Assembly (NCBI RefSeq): GCF_001673365.1
Contig: NZ_LZLS01000040.1
Location: 1-59,815, forward strand
DNA length: 59,815 bases
Source: Mycobacterium asiaticum
Lineage (GTDB): Bacteria; Actinomycetota; Actinomycetes; Mycobacteriales; Mycobacteriaceae
Reading direction: 5' to 3'
Program-made: the position numbers and the translations under genes
The notes under the pieces: generated by a model
What the model was told of the DNA's origin: nothing
Seen by the model: only the letters and a program-made list of their open reading frames with translations
Database searches by the model: none
Shown here: positions 36,485 through 45,770 of the stretch, in pieces
How the letters are laid out: the number at the start of each line of letters is the position of its first letter
Position numbering within the stretch: the stretch's first letter is position 1

Positions 36485-36907
36485 CTACCGGGCCGATGCG
36501 GTTAGGGCAGGTACGCGCTCGTCTTCAACCACTTGCGCGACATCGTATTTCGGCGCCCGACCGCCCACCAGAACGGTCAGGCCCGAGTCCGCCTCCGAAC
36601 TGGCTTCCTCAGCGCGACGGTAGGAGTCGAAGTAACGATCGATCTGCTCCCGGCGCAGTGGCGTCGAGAAGATGCTGATGTTGTTGCTCGGATCGTCGGA
36701 GTCCTTGAACAGGGCGATTTTGCGGCCACTCGCGCGGAACCCGGCGACCGCCCCTACAAGGCATGCGATCAGACCAATTGCGGCGGCGATGGCCAGGCTG
36801 CTGCCGGCCGCTAAGGCCGCGACCAACCCGCCGAGAAAAGCGAACGCCAGCAACAGCGATACGACCGCCAGGCCGGGGACGTAGAAATGCCGGACATGCT
36901 TGAACAC
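36485..36907 (-). CDS. Small membrane protein with two transmembrane helices
   Basis: A 140-residue membrane protein: two adjacent hydrophobic segments (VVSLLLAFAFLGGLVAALAA and SLAIAAAIGLIACLVGAVAG, about residues 15-60), then a soluble tail with RRAEEASSEADSGLTVLVGG near the end. I chose GTG 36907 because GAGGG sits 9 nt upstream; the frame is open to 37039 but that part overlaps the TetR operator region. The gene is divergent from tetR at 37033 and shares its control region, so it is a probable target of that repressor. Family not recognised. Confidence 0.65.
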   Translation of the reverse strand: MFKHVRHFYVPGLAVVSLLLAFAFLGGLVAALAAGSSLAIAAAIGLIACLVGAVAGFRASGRKIALFKDSDDPSNNISIFSTPLRREQIDRYFDSYRRAEEASSEADSGLTVLVGGRAPKYDVAQVVEDERVPALTASAR

Positions 36908-36950
36908 AGTCACCACCCTCTTCGAGAACCTCTTGGAACCAATAACAAAA

Positions 36951-36978
36951 ACGATACGCGTAGCGTAGCGATACGTAT
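36951..36978. promoter_or_regulatory. Two palindromic operators between the membrane protein and tetR genes
   Basis: A 16-bp near-palindrome at 36951-36966 (ACGATACGCGTAGCGT, one mismatch pair) and a second with core ATACGTAT at 36971-36978, both centred on TACGYGTA/TACGTA-like sequence. Centres are about 16 bp apart. The sites lie 55-80 nt upstream of tetR and 45-70 nt upstream of the divergent gene, a standard position for TetR-type autorepression. Confidence 0.7.
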
Positions 36979-37032
36979 AGTGTAGCGCATCTCGGTCGAT
37001 GAATATTCCCGTGCAGACGAAGGAGCTTTGAG

Positions 37033-37578
37033 ATGCCACAGCGTCAGCCCGTCGAGGACGTCATCGCGGAAGCCGCACTTCGTCTGCTGCGCACCGGCGG
37101 ACCTCGGGCGGTGACCGTAGAGGCGGTCGCGGCGCACTCCGGGATTGCGAAAACGACCATCTACCGGCGTCATCCCAATCGACGGGACATGCTGTCTACC
37201 GCTCTGTCGCGGGTGGCGTCACCGGAACCACTGGGTTCTGAGGCCGGGGCGCCCGAACGGCTTCGGTGGCTGATCAAGCACGCGGTCGAGATGATCGACG
37301 AGGGCATCGGGCTAGGCGGGGTGGCGGCGCTGCTTACCGAGGACGATCCCGAGTTCAACGCTTCCTTCCGGCAGATCCTGGCCGAGCAGCGACGGAAATT
37401 GACAGCTGCGATCGATGCGGGCAAAGCTGACGGCTCGATGCGGACCGACTTGGCCCCCGAGGCGCTGATCGACGCGGTGGTGGGTGCCTACATCGCCGAG
37501 CGTGCGCGCACGGGGGAAATCGCGCGCGGTTGGCAAGAGCGACTGTTCGACCTCTTCTGGCCGACGGTGCAGGCATGA
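37033..37578 (+). CDS. TetR/AcrR-family regulator
   Basis: A 181-residue TetR-family repressor. The N-terminal HTH is DVIAEAALRLLRTGGPRAVT, then VEAVAAHSGIAKTTIYRRHPNR (residues 10-52). The ligand domain has the TetR_C-like features GGVAALLTEDDPEFNASFR (part) and IDAVVGAYIAERARTG. A strong ribosome-binding site (AAGGAG) precedes the ATG. It is followed 41 nt later by an LLM oxidoreductase and then a lipase-like gene, so this three-gene unit plus the divergent membrane protein probably form its regulon. Confidence 0.9.
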   Translation: MPQRQPVEDVIAEAALRLLRTGGPRAVTVEAVAAHSGIAKTTIYRRHPNRRDMLSTALSRVASPEPLGSEAGAPERLRWLIKHAVEMIDEGIGLGGVAALLTEDDPEFNASFRQILAEQRRKLTAAIDAGKADGSMRTDLAPEALIDAVVGAYIAERARTGEIARGWQERLFDLFWPTVQA

Positions 37579-37619
37579 ACGTGGAATGAAATCCGTGAAT
37601 GTCGCCGTTGCACCAATGC

Positions 37620-38543
37620 GTGACTATTCGACTCGGCTTGCAGATTCCCAATTTCTCTTACGGCGCCTCAGTCGCCGACCTTTTCCCGGCCGTCACGGCC
37701 CAGGCGCAGGAGGCCGAAGCCGCCGGCTTCGACACGGTCTTGTTGATGGACCACTTCTATCAGCTGCCGGGCCTGGGTGAACCCGATGAACCCATGCTGG
37801 AGGCCTACACGGCCCTCGGTGCTTTGGCCACGGCCGTGCAGCGAGTCCAGCTGTCAACGTTGGTGACTGGCAACACTTATCGCAATCCGGCCCTACTCGC
37901 CAAGATCATCACCACGCTGGATGTGGTCAGCGCGGGACGGGCAATCCTGGGCATTGGAGCCGGCTGGTTCGAGCTCGAGCACCGGCAGCTGGGCTTCGAT
38001 TTCGGCACCTTCACCGAACGCTTCGAGAAGCTCGAGGAGGCTCTGCAAATCATCGTCGGGATGCTGCACGGTGAGCGACCTACGTTCTCCGGCAAGTGGT
38101 ATCGCGCCGAAAACGCGGTCAATGAACCGCGCTACCGCGACCACATCCCGATCATGCTCGGCGGCAGCGGCGAGAAGAAGACGTTTCGCCTGGCCGCCCG
38201 CTACGCCGACCATCTCAACATCATCGCCGACATAGACCAGCTCCCCGCCAAACTCCAAGTGCTCCAACAGCGCTGCGCCGAAATCGACCGCGACCCAGCA
38301 ACTTTGGAAACCAGCGCATTGTTGACGCTCGTGGTCGACGGCTATGGTGCCCACCGGGATATCGCCGAAGCACAGGGTGGCCGCGCGGTCACCGGCGCTA
38401 TCGATCAGATCGCCGACGAGATCAAACGCCGAGTGCTCGACGTCGGCATCGACGGTGTGATCGTCAACCTGCCGACACACCGCCACACACCCGGAGTAAT
38501 CACCGAGGTCGGTCAGGCACTCAAAGGGCTGCTCGACGGTTAA
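37620..38543 (+). CDS. LLM-class F420-dependent oxidoreductase
   Basis: A 307-residue luciferase-like oxidoreductase. I start at GTG 37620 (VTIRLGLQIPNFSYG); the ATG at 37599 would add seven residues outside the family. Family landmarks: VLLMDHFYQLPG, RVQLSTLVTGNTYRNPALLAKI (part), GRAILGIGAGWFELEH and PIMLGGSGEKKTFRLAARYAD, the last two being the core LLM signatures. Probably F420H2-dependent, as for most mycobacterial members. It sits between tetR and a lipase-like gene (9-nt gap). Confidence 0.87.
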   Translation: MTIRLGLQIPNFSYGASVADLFPAVTAQAQEAEAAGFDTVLLMDHFYQLPGLGEPDEPMLEAYTALGALATAVQRVQLSTLVTGNTYRNPALLAKIITTLDVVSAGRAILGIGAGWFELEHRQLGFDFGTFTERFEKLEEALQIIVGMLHGERPTFSGKWYRAENAVNEPRYRDHIPIMLGGSGEKKTFRLAARYADHLNIIADIDQLPAKLQVLQQRCAEIDRDPATLETSALLTLVVDGYGAHRDIAEAQGGRAVTGAIDQIADEIKRRVLDVGIDGVIVNLPTHRHTPGVITEVGQALKGLLDG

Positions 38544-38552
38544 GCTCCCGAT

Positions 38553-39545
38553 GTGAAGCGGCTCGCAATGATTGCCGTGCTCGGGTTGACCGCGTTGGCG
38601 GTGCGCCGTTACCGGGACGCCCGGGACGCGTTGGCCGCCGTCGCCCCCGATCTTCGAAGTCCGTTGCTGCCGTTCATCTCTGAAACGCGGCACGCTTGGT
38701 TGCTGCCGTTGTTTCGGCTCAATGCGCGGATCCCGACGCGCTCGGGTCCCGGCGTAATCGTGACCGAGCGTCACGTCGGGCAGCCCGCCGTGCGAGTAAT
38801 GATCACCACCCCGGCCGGCGGACAGGCGCCGCGCCCGGGCGTGCTGTGGATACACGGCGGTGGCTACGTCGTGGGTTCACCGCAGCTGGAGGCGTTCGCA
38901 ACCGCTCACCTGGCAAGGGATCTCAACGTCGTCACCGTGTCACCGGACTACCGGTTGGCCCCCGTCCACCCGTTCCCGGCCGCGCTGGACGACTGCATGG
39001 CCGTGCTGCGCTGGATGCGTAGCAACGCCGAAGAATTGGGCATCGACCCGACCCGCGTCGCGGTCATGGGCGCCAGCGCCGGAGGCGGCTTATCCGCTGC
39101 AGTAGCGCAGCGCAGTCACGACGAGGGAATCCCGTTGCGCGCTCAGGTGCTGGCCTATCCGATGCTCGACGACCGCACGGTGCTGCGCCTCGATCACGAG
39201 GGGCGTGGCCGGTTCATGTGGACGCCGGCATCCAATCGGCTGGGCTGGAGCAGTTACCTCGGGCGGGAGCCACGGATGTCGGACGCGCCGCAATACGCTG
39301 CGCCGGCGCGCCGCACGGATCTGACCGGCCTGGCCCCGGCCTGGGTGGGCGTCGGCGAACTCGACTTGTTCTACGACGAGGATGTTGCCTATGCGCAGGC
39401 GTTGAAGGACAGCGGGGTGGACACCACGCTGGTCATCGTTGCGGGCATGTATCACGGCGCGGATGCCATTCGGCGAAAATCTCTGTCAATGAAGGACTTT
39501 CGGGCAAGCATGCACAATCATCTGCGCACCTACCTGGCTCAGTAA
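38553..39545 (+). CDS. Alpha/beta hydrolase of the hormone-sensitive-lipase family
   Basis: A 330-residue esterase/lipase of the HSL (Lip) family. It has an N-terminal hydrophobic stretch (LAMIAVLGLTALAV) that may be a signal anchor. The HSL oxyanion motif is WIHGGGYVVGS (about residue 102-112). The nucleophile elbow is GASAGGG with Ser at about residue 175, the acid is in GELDLFYDED and the His in GMYHGADA. It probably hydrolyses short/medium acyl esters. Third gene of the TetR-LLM-hydrolase unit. Its stop overlaps the end of a convergent small gene by 7 bp. Confidence 0.9.
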   Translation: MKRLAMIAVLGLTALAVRRYRDARDALAAVAPDLRSPLLPFISETRHAWLLPLFRLNARIPTRSGPGVIVTERHVGQPAVRVMITTPAGGQAPRPGVLWIHGGGYVVGSPQLEAFATAHLARDLNVVTVSPDYRLAPVHPFPAALDDCMAVLRWMRSNAEELGIDPTRVAVMGASAGGGLSAAVAQRSHDEGIPLRAQVLAYPMLDDRTVLRLDHEGRGRFMWTPASNRLGWSSYLGREPRMSDAPQYAAPARRTDLTGLAPAWVGVGELDLFYDEDVAYAQALKDSGVDTTLVIVAGMYHGADAIRRKSLSMKDFRASMHNHLRTYLAQ

Positions 39546-39751
39546 CCCTCGCCGTCGTCGGCCAGGTAGGTGACGAGGTACCAGCGCTGGGGCGGGGTGT
39601 CGAACTCCTCGGTTGCAGTCGCTTGATCAAGCCGAACATCGGTCAGCTGCGGATTGTGCGCCCGGACATAATCTTCGAGCGCAGCGGTAAGAGCGTCGCC
39701 TCTAAGAGTCGAATCGGCAAGGGCCTTCGCCTCGTGCTTGTTCCAGCTCAC
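39539..39751 (-). CDS. Small conserved hypothetical protein
   Basis: A 70-residue acidic protein, (GTG)SWNKHEAKALADSTLRGDAL followed by a short second half ending RWYLVTYLADDGEGY. One amphipathic helix followed by a beta hairpin is likely. No recognised family. It lies downstream of the whiB3 terminator hairpin on the same strand, and its 3' end overlaps the convergent lipase gene by 7 bp. Confidence 0.55.
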   Translation of the reverse strand: MSWNKHEAKALADSTLRGDALTAALEDYVRAHNPQLTDVRLDQATATEEFDTPPQRWYLVTYLADDGEGY

Positions 39752-39765
39752 GCCCTAGCAGAACA

Positions 39766-39795
39766 CAGGCCCGGGCAGTGTTCCACCCGGGCCTG
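39766..39795 (-). terminator. Terminator-like hairpin downstream of whiB3
   Basis: A 10-bp perfect stem CAGGCCCGGG / CCCGGGCCTG with a 10-nt loop, 16 nt beyond the whiB3 stop on the minus strand and before the start of the next minus-strand gene. No T-tract. Confidence 0.8.
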
Positions 39796-39810
39796 CGTCG
39801 TCTAGAGCGA

Positions 39811-40119
39811 TTACGCCGAGCGCCGAATCCCGCGGTTGCGTCCGATCGAGCCCTTGAGCAGCATGTCGCGTTCGGCCTCCGACAGGCCACCCCACACTCC
39901 GTAGGGCTCGCCTACGTCCAATGCATGGGTGCGGCACTCGTCGATCACCGGGCAGCTCCGGCACATCTCCTTGGCGCGCTGTTCGCGTTGCATGCGCGCG
40001 CGTCCGCGTTCACCGTCGGGGTGGAAGAACATCGACGAGTCGACACCGCGGCACAATCCCTGCAACTGCCAGTTCCACATGTCGGCGTTGGGTCCAGGTA
40101 GCTCTTCCGGCTGTGGCAT
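39811..40119 (-). CDS. whiB3: Redox-sensing transcriptional regulator WhiB3
   Basis: A 4Fe-4S Wbl protein that binds SigA, senses redox state and NO, and controls lipid and virulence genes in mycobacteria. 102 residues from ATG 40119, preceded by GAGAGGATC. The frame extends further upstream without conservation. Cluster ligands are Cys23, Cys53, Cys56 and Cys62 (GLCRG and CRSCPVIDEC). The Wbl turn GVWGG and the basic DNA-binding tail GRNRGIRRSA follow. Sequence matches Rv3416 closely as recalled. An unusually long A/T-rich region lies upstream. Confidence 0.96.
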   Translation of the reverse strand: MPQPEELPGPNADMWNWQLQGLCRGVDSSMFFHPDGERGRARMQREQRAKEMCRSCPVIDECRTHALDVGEPYGVWGGLSEAERDMLLKGSIGRNRGIRRSA

Positions 40120-40200
40120 TGCTGATCCTCTCTGCACGGCACACCTGAAGCAGGCTGGCGGACGGGGCGAGTTGTGCAACTGAATTGGCGGTGGCGTCAT

Positions 40201-40481
40201 CGATGACTACACCGAACACGGTAGACGCTAGGTGGGCTATCGAATTTCAGTCAATAGGTCTGTGTTGTGGCCAAAAACGTACCGGTTGTTTGAGAATTAA
40301 CGTTGCGTTCATCTGTGACGCCTTTACTGACGGCTAGGTGTGCTAACCGGATCGGACTGTTATGTCAAAACCCCAGTTCAGCTGGGTACCAACGAGTTGC
40401 TCTAATGCCCAATCGGGCGCCTGTTAGTAATGATTTGGTAACACAGAGCGCACGAACTTTTTACGATTCATTTGCAGCCAA
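40201..40481. promoter_or_regulatory. Long A/T-rich, hairpin-containing region upstream of whiB3
   Basis: About 280 nt with no convincing gene, visibly richer in A/T than the surroundings. Two small hairpins lie close together: CCCAG/CTGGG (40372-40376 with 40382-40386) and GCCC-AATC-GGGC (40407-40418). Tracts such as GAGAATTAACG and CAAAAACG resemble Lsr2-type binding stretches. Read on the minus strand it would be promoter and 5' leader of whiB3, which is known to respond to several stresses. An embedded small RNA is possible. Confidence 0.4.
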
Positions 40482-40670
40482 TCACGCTGATTGAAACCCT
40501 TCCGGTTGGGCAGAACGGCCGGCGCTTAGCCCCAGCCGCGTAGCCAACGTCATTAGTTGAGCCGCCAGCGGCGGGTTGCCCGCCGCCGGAGCCAGCACGT
40601 CCGCCCCCGCGTCCGCCACGCCGAATGCGCGGCGGTACTGCGCCCCGCACCGGGAGTCGCCGCAAACCAT
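40482..40670 (-). CDS. Candidate small Cys-motif protein upstream of whiB3
   Basis: A possible 62-residue protein: MVCGDSRCGAQYRRAFGVAD, then ADVLAPAAGNPPLAAQLMTL and a Gly/Ser/Gln-rich end. AAAGGGG about 9 nt before the ATG is a good ribosome-binding site. The C-x4-C pair at residues 3 and 8 and a well-formed helix argue for a real gene; short length and lack of a known family argue against. It reads in the same direction as whiB3, 360 nt upstream. Confidence 0.4.
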   Translation of the reverse strand: MVCGDSRCGAQYRRAFGVADAGADVLAPAAGNPPLAAQLMTLATRLGLSAGRSAQPEGFQSA

Positions 40671-40910
40671 TTCGCACCACCCCTTTCTGGCGGCTGATCC
40701 GTGGACTCGAGAACGGCGGAATGAAAGTCGCATTCTGGGGTTCTGTAGAGAACCGGCGCGCCCTGGGGCGCTGAGAAGTCAAGTGCGCGTTCGCTTCCCG
40801 TGCCGCTGAGCACAGATCGGCCCGCATTACGTAACAGCAGTTGCGAGGGGGCTATGCAATAATCCCGAGCTGGAATATTGATTAATACCGGCGGGGGCAC
40901 AGCAATTACC

Positions 40911-41771
40911 GTGAGTGAACCTCCAGGCGTCAGCGATGTTGAGTCCGACGACGCAAAGCTGGTCTGCCGGCTAAATGAAGCCGCGTTCGGTCCCCACCCG
41001 GGCAGCTGGCCACTGCCGACCGCGACCTGCCCGCGCCAGTTGTGGTTACGTGCCGTCGCCGCCGGAGGTCAGGGCCGCTACGGCAGCGCCTATGCCGACC
41101 TTGCCCTGCTGCGCCGGCAGGTCAACGCAGGACCGCTGGCCTCACTCGCGCACAGCACGCAGGGCTCGTTTCTGCGCCAGCTCGGCTGGCACGCCCGGGC
41201 GCGCGGCTGGGACGGGCGCGCATTGGCGCTGGCCGGCGACGATCCCGAAGCGCAAGCCGACGCGTTGGTCGGGTTGGCAGCCGACGCACTGGGCATCGGC
41301 CGCCTCGCCGCGGCCGGCGCATTGTTGACGCGCGCCGACGCGGCGCTTGACGGGGTCGAGTTGCCGGCAGCGACGGCGGAGCGATTGACCGTGCGTCGGG
41401 GCTGGGTGGGCGCCGAGTTGGCGATGGCCTCCGGTGACGGCCCGACTGCCGTCGCCCGCGCCGAAGAGACTCTCCGACAGGCCCAGGCCATGACCAACGC
41501 GTCGGCGCGGCACCTGATCAAGAGCGAGGTGGTGCTGGCGGCCGCGCTGTGCAGCGCCGGTGCCGTCGAGCGGGCCCGCAGTGTCGCGCAACGGGCACTT
41601 CAGGCCACCGGACCGCACCGTCTGTTGCCGCTGCGTTGGGCTCTCGCTTGCTTGCTGATGGATACCGGAAACGTCACGGTTCCGGAACAAGGGCTGCCCG
41701 AACTGGCTGAAATTAGAGATATTTGCGCAGGTGAGGTGCAACGCGCCGGTGGCAACTGGCGTACCGCTTGA
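40911..41771 (+). CDS. Conserved protein upstream of sigD, TPR-like (Rv3415c-like)
   Basis: A 286-residue Ala/Leu/Arg-rich all-helical protein, reminiscent of tetratricopeptide or other alpha-solenoid repeats (GRYGSAYADLALLRRQV; ALVGLAADALGIGRLAAAGALL in part; GDGPTAVARAEETLRQAQAM). The GTG at 40911 begins VSEPPGVSDVESDD; upstream extension has no family look. It lies 57 nt before sigD and matches Rv3415c in place and length (275). Function unknown; the constant linkage to sigD suggests a role in that stress response. Confidence 0.8.
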   Translation: MSEPPGVSDVESDDAKLVCRLNEAAFGPHPGSWPLPTATCPRQLWLRAVAAGGQGRYGSAYADLALLRRQVNAGPLASLAHSTQGSFLRQLGWHARARGWDGRALALAGDDPEAQADALVGLAADALGIGRLAAAGALLTRADAALDGVELPAATAERLTVRRGWVGAELAMASGDGPTAVARAEETLRQAQAMTNASARHLIKSEVVLAAALCSAGAVERARSVAQRALQATGPHRLLPLRWALACLLMDTGNVTVPEQGLPELAEIRDICAGEVQRAGGNWRTA

Positions 41772-41828
41772 AAATCCTGTCCGGCCGTTACTACTGATCA
41801 GCGAGTTAGCCCGGGATGTGTCCCGTTC

Positions 41829-42428
41829 GTGACTTTGGAGAAACCAGCGTCGATGACAATGCAGAAAGAACGTCTCGATGCTGTGGTCGTGGAGGCCGCT
41901 GCTGGGGACCGAAACGCGCTTCGGGAGGTGCTGGAAACGATCCGTCCGATCGTCGTCCGCTACTGCCGAGCACGCGTCGGCACGGTCGATCGGGGCGGGC
42001 TGTCAGCAGATGACGTGGCTCAGGAGGTGTGCTTGGCCACCATAACGGCGCTGCCGCGCTACCGGGACCGAGGACGCCCGTTCCTGGCCTTCCTGTACGG
42101 CATCGCAGCACACAAAGTCGCCGACGCCCATCGTGCCGCCGGCCGCGACCTGGCCTACCCCGCCGAAGAGGTGCCCGAACGTCGGTCATTCGACGCCGGC
42201 CCTGAGCAGCGGGCCATCGAGGCCGATTCGGTCAGCCGGATGAGCGAACTGCTCGAGATATTGCCGGCCAAGCAGCGCGAGATCCTGATCCTGCGGGTGG
42301 TGGTGGGTCTTAGTGCAGAGGAGACGGCGGCGGCCGTGGGCAGCACGACCGGCGCGGTCCGGGTGGCCCAGCACCGCGCACTTCAACGATTGAAAGACGA
42401 GATCGTCGCGGCAGGTGACTATGCGTAA
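41829..42428 (+). CDS. sigD: ECF sigma factor SigD
   Basis: RNA polymerase sigma factor of the ECF class, 199 residues. Region 2 is ALREVLETIRPIVVRYCRAR through DDVAQEVCLATITALPRYRDRGRPF (in part), with the -10-recognition helix. Region 4 is LPAKQREILILRVVVGLSAEETAAAVG (in part), then GAVRVAQHRALQRLK. The GTG at 41829 (VTLEKPAS) or the ATG at 41853 (MTMQKERLDAV) starts it; GGAG upstream of the latter makes it plausible. It overlaps the frame of its anti-sigma factor gene. Counterpart Rv3414c. Confidence 0.95.
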   Translation: MTLEKPASMTMQKERLDAVVVEAAAGDRNALREVLETIRPIVVRYCRARVGTVDRGGLSADDVAQEVCLATITALPRYRDRGRPFLAFLYGIAAHKVADAHRAAGRDLAYPAEEVPERRSFDAGPEQRAIEADSVSRMSELLEILPAKQREILILRVVVGLSAEETAAAVGSTTGAVRVAQHRALQRLKDEIVAAGDYA

Positions 42429-43575
42429 TTTCGGTTCTGATTTCGGCGCTCCTCGCGGGGAGCAGCCCGCGCTCGACGAGGTTTCCCGAACCGACCTACT
42501 CCTGGACGCTCTGGCGGCCCGTACCGAGAGCCAATTCGGTCCGCCCGGCGAATTCGACGACTTCGACGACCAAGCGCTGACCGCGCTGCTCGGCGACTGG
42601 CGAGACGATCTGCGGTGGCCACCGGCCAGTGCACTGGTCTCGCAGGACGAGGCCGAAGACGCACTGCGCGCCGGGATGATGGCCCGCGGCCATGGCCGGC
42701 GCGGTTTGGCCGCGGTCGGGTCGGTGGCCGCGACCCTGTTGATGCTCAGCGGGTTTGGCGCCGTGGTGGCCGACGCCAAACCGGGCGACCTGCTGTACGG
42801 CCTGCACGCCATGATGCTCAACGAGCCGCGCGTCAGTGACGATTCAATCCTGTTGTCCGCCAAGGCAGATCTGGCCAAGGTTGAGCAGATGATCGCGCAG
42901 GGCCAGTGGGATCAGGCGCAGAGCCAGCTGGCCGAGGTGAGCAGCACCCTGCGGGCCGTCAACGACGGCGGCCGCCGGCAGGGCCTGCTCGATGAGGTCA
43001 ACCAGCTCAACACCAAGGTGGAAAAACGCGACCCGAACGCGACGGTGCGGCCCGCCACCCCGCCCACCACCGAACTCGCCGTTCCCAGCGCTCCGGCGAA
43101 GTCGTGGACGCCGCTGGCTCCCGCCACCGAGCCCGCCATCCAGTCGCAGCCCCCGGCGGCCACCGCACCAGCCACAGAACCATCCACTGATGCCCCGGAG
43201 CCGACTGAACCCGCCAACCCGGAGGTTTCGGCCACCCTGACACCGACGACCACGCCACCGACGACCACCAACCCGAGCTCGACTACCAGCCCGACTACAA
43301 CGACCAAGCCGAAGTCCACGACCACGACGCCTTCCACGGGGCCGTCCACCACGACCACGACGCCGTCCACGGTTTCGCCGCACACCACACAACCCAGCTC
43401 AAGCAAGCCCGGGACCAGCGCGTCGGCGACACCGAGCGGCACGCCTAATTCGCCGGCGGCAGCAGCGAGCTCACCGGTTCCCACGTCACAGTCGGGGCAA
43501 CTTTGGGATAGAACGACCGGGCCGGCGAGTCCAACCGGGCCGCGAACACCGTTCCCGAAGGGGACGGCGCCTTAA
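42421..43575 (+). CDS. rsdA: Anti-sigma-D factor RsdA with long Thr/Pro-rich extracytoplasmic tail
   Basis: Membrane-spanning anti-sigma factor that holds SigD; release is by regulated proteolysis. 384 residues from ATG 42421, matching the H37Rv start (MRxFG). The N-terminal cytoplasmic domain (residues 1-95) has LDEVSRTDLLLDALA and LLGDWRDDLRWPPASALVSQ (the SigD-binding part). The membrane helix is at about 98-118 (VAATLLMLSGFGAVVA), followed by KPGDLLYGLHAM. From about residue 210 the tail is Pro/Thr/Ser-rich low complexity (TTTTPSTGPSTTTTTPSTVS-like), far longer than in Rv3413c (299 residues). Overlaps sigD. Confidence 0.9.
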   Translation: MRNFGSDFGAPRGEQPALDEVSRTDLLLDALAARTESQFGPPGEFDDFDDQALTALLGDWRDDLRWPPASALVSQDEAEDALRAGMMARGHGRRGLAAVGSVAATLLMLSGFGAVVADAKPGDLLYGLHAMMLNEPRVSDDSILLSAKADLAKVEQMIAQGQWDQAQSQLAEVSSTLRAVNDGGRRQGLLDEVNQLNTKVEKRDPNATVRPATPPTTELAVPSAPAKSWTPLAPATEPAIQSQPPAATAPATEPSTDAPEPTEPANPEVSATLTPTTTPPTTTNPSSTTSPTTTTKPKSTTTTPSTGPSTTTTTPSTVSPHTTQPSSSKPGTSASATPSGTPNSPAAAASSPVPTSQSGQLWDRTTGPASPTGPRTPFPKGTAP

Positions 43576-43576
43576 C

Positions 43577-43996
43577 TCACAGGTGGCGGCGGAAGCCGTC
43601 GGCGTCTGACGTCGCCTCGTTCAGCGATGCGTCGGCGTACCCGCGGCAGTAATCCCACGTGACGTAGGCGTCCGGTTCCGGGTCGTAGGCCGGCTCGTGG
43701 GGGCGCACGGTGCCGTCGATCAACAGCTGCAGCAGATTGGCGCGCAACATGTCCCAGTCGTGGTAGTGATCCTGCTGGCACTCGTCGCAGCACACCACCA
43801 GTCCGCGAATGCCTTTGTGCGCCAGCAGGGCTTCATATACCGCTAGGTCCGCGAGGTCCGCTTCGACGGCCATCCGCTCTTGCTGATCGAGTGGCTGACC
43901 AGGCTCGACGGCTTCCAGCGCTGCCGACGGGTCACAGGGGTCGTCGGCGAATGGATCGGGCGGCAAACCCGGCGGGAGGTGGTCACGCACCCCCAT
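43577..43996 (-). CDS. Conserved actinobacterial protein, Rv3412-like (DUF5319-like)
   Basis: A 139-residue acidic soluble protein: MGVRDHLPPGLPPDPFADDP, a helical middle, then VVCCDECQQDHYHDWDMLRA (residues 68-87). Its Cys-Cys-x2-Cys and His-x-His look like a metal site. It ends with WDYCRGYADASLNE. Conserved in actinobacteria beside guaB2; function unknown. Stop codons of this gene and rsdA are adjacent (convergent, 1-nt gap). It is divergent from guaB2. Confidence 0.85.
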   Translation of the reverse strand: MGVRDHLPPGLPPDPFADDPCDPSAALEAVEPGQPLDQQERMAVEADLADLAVYEALLAHKGIRGLVVCCDECQQDHYHDWDMLRANLLQLLIDGTVRPHEPAYDPEPDAYVTWDYCRGYADASLNEATSDADGFRRHL

Positions 43997-43998
43997 AG

Positions 43999-45759
<1,761 letters not shown>

Positions 45760-45770
45760 GCGAACCGAAC

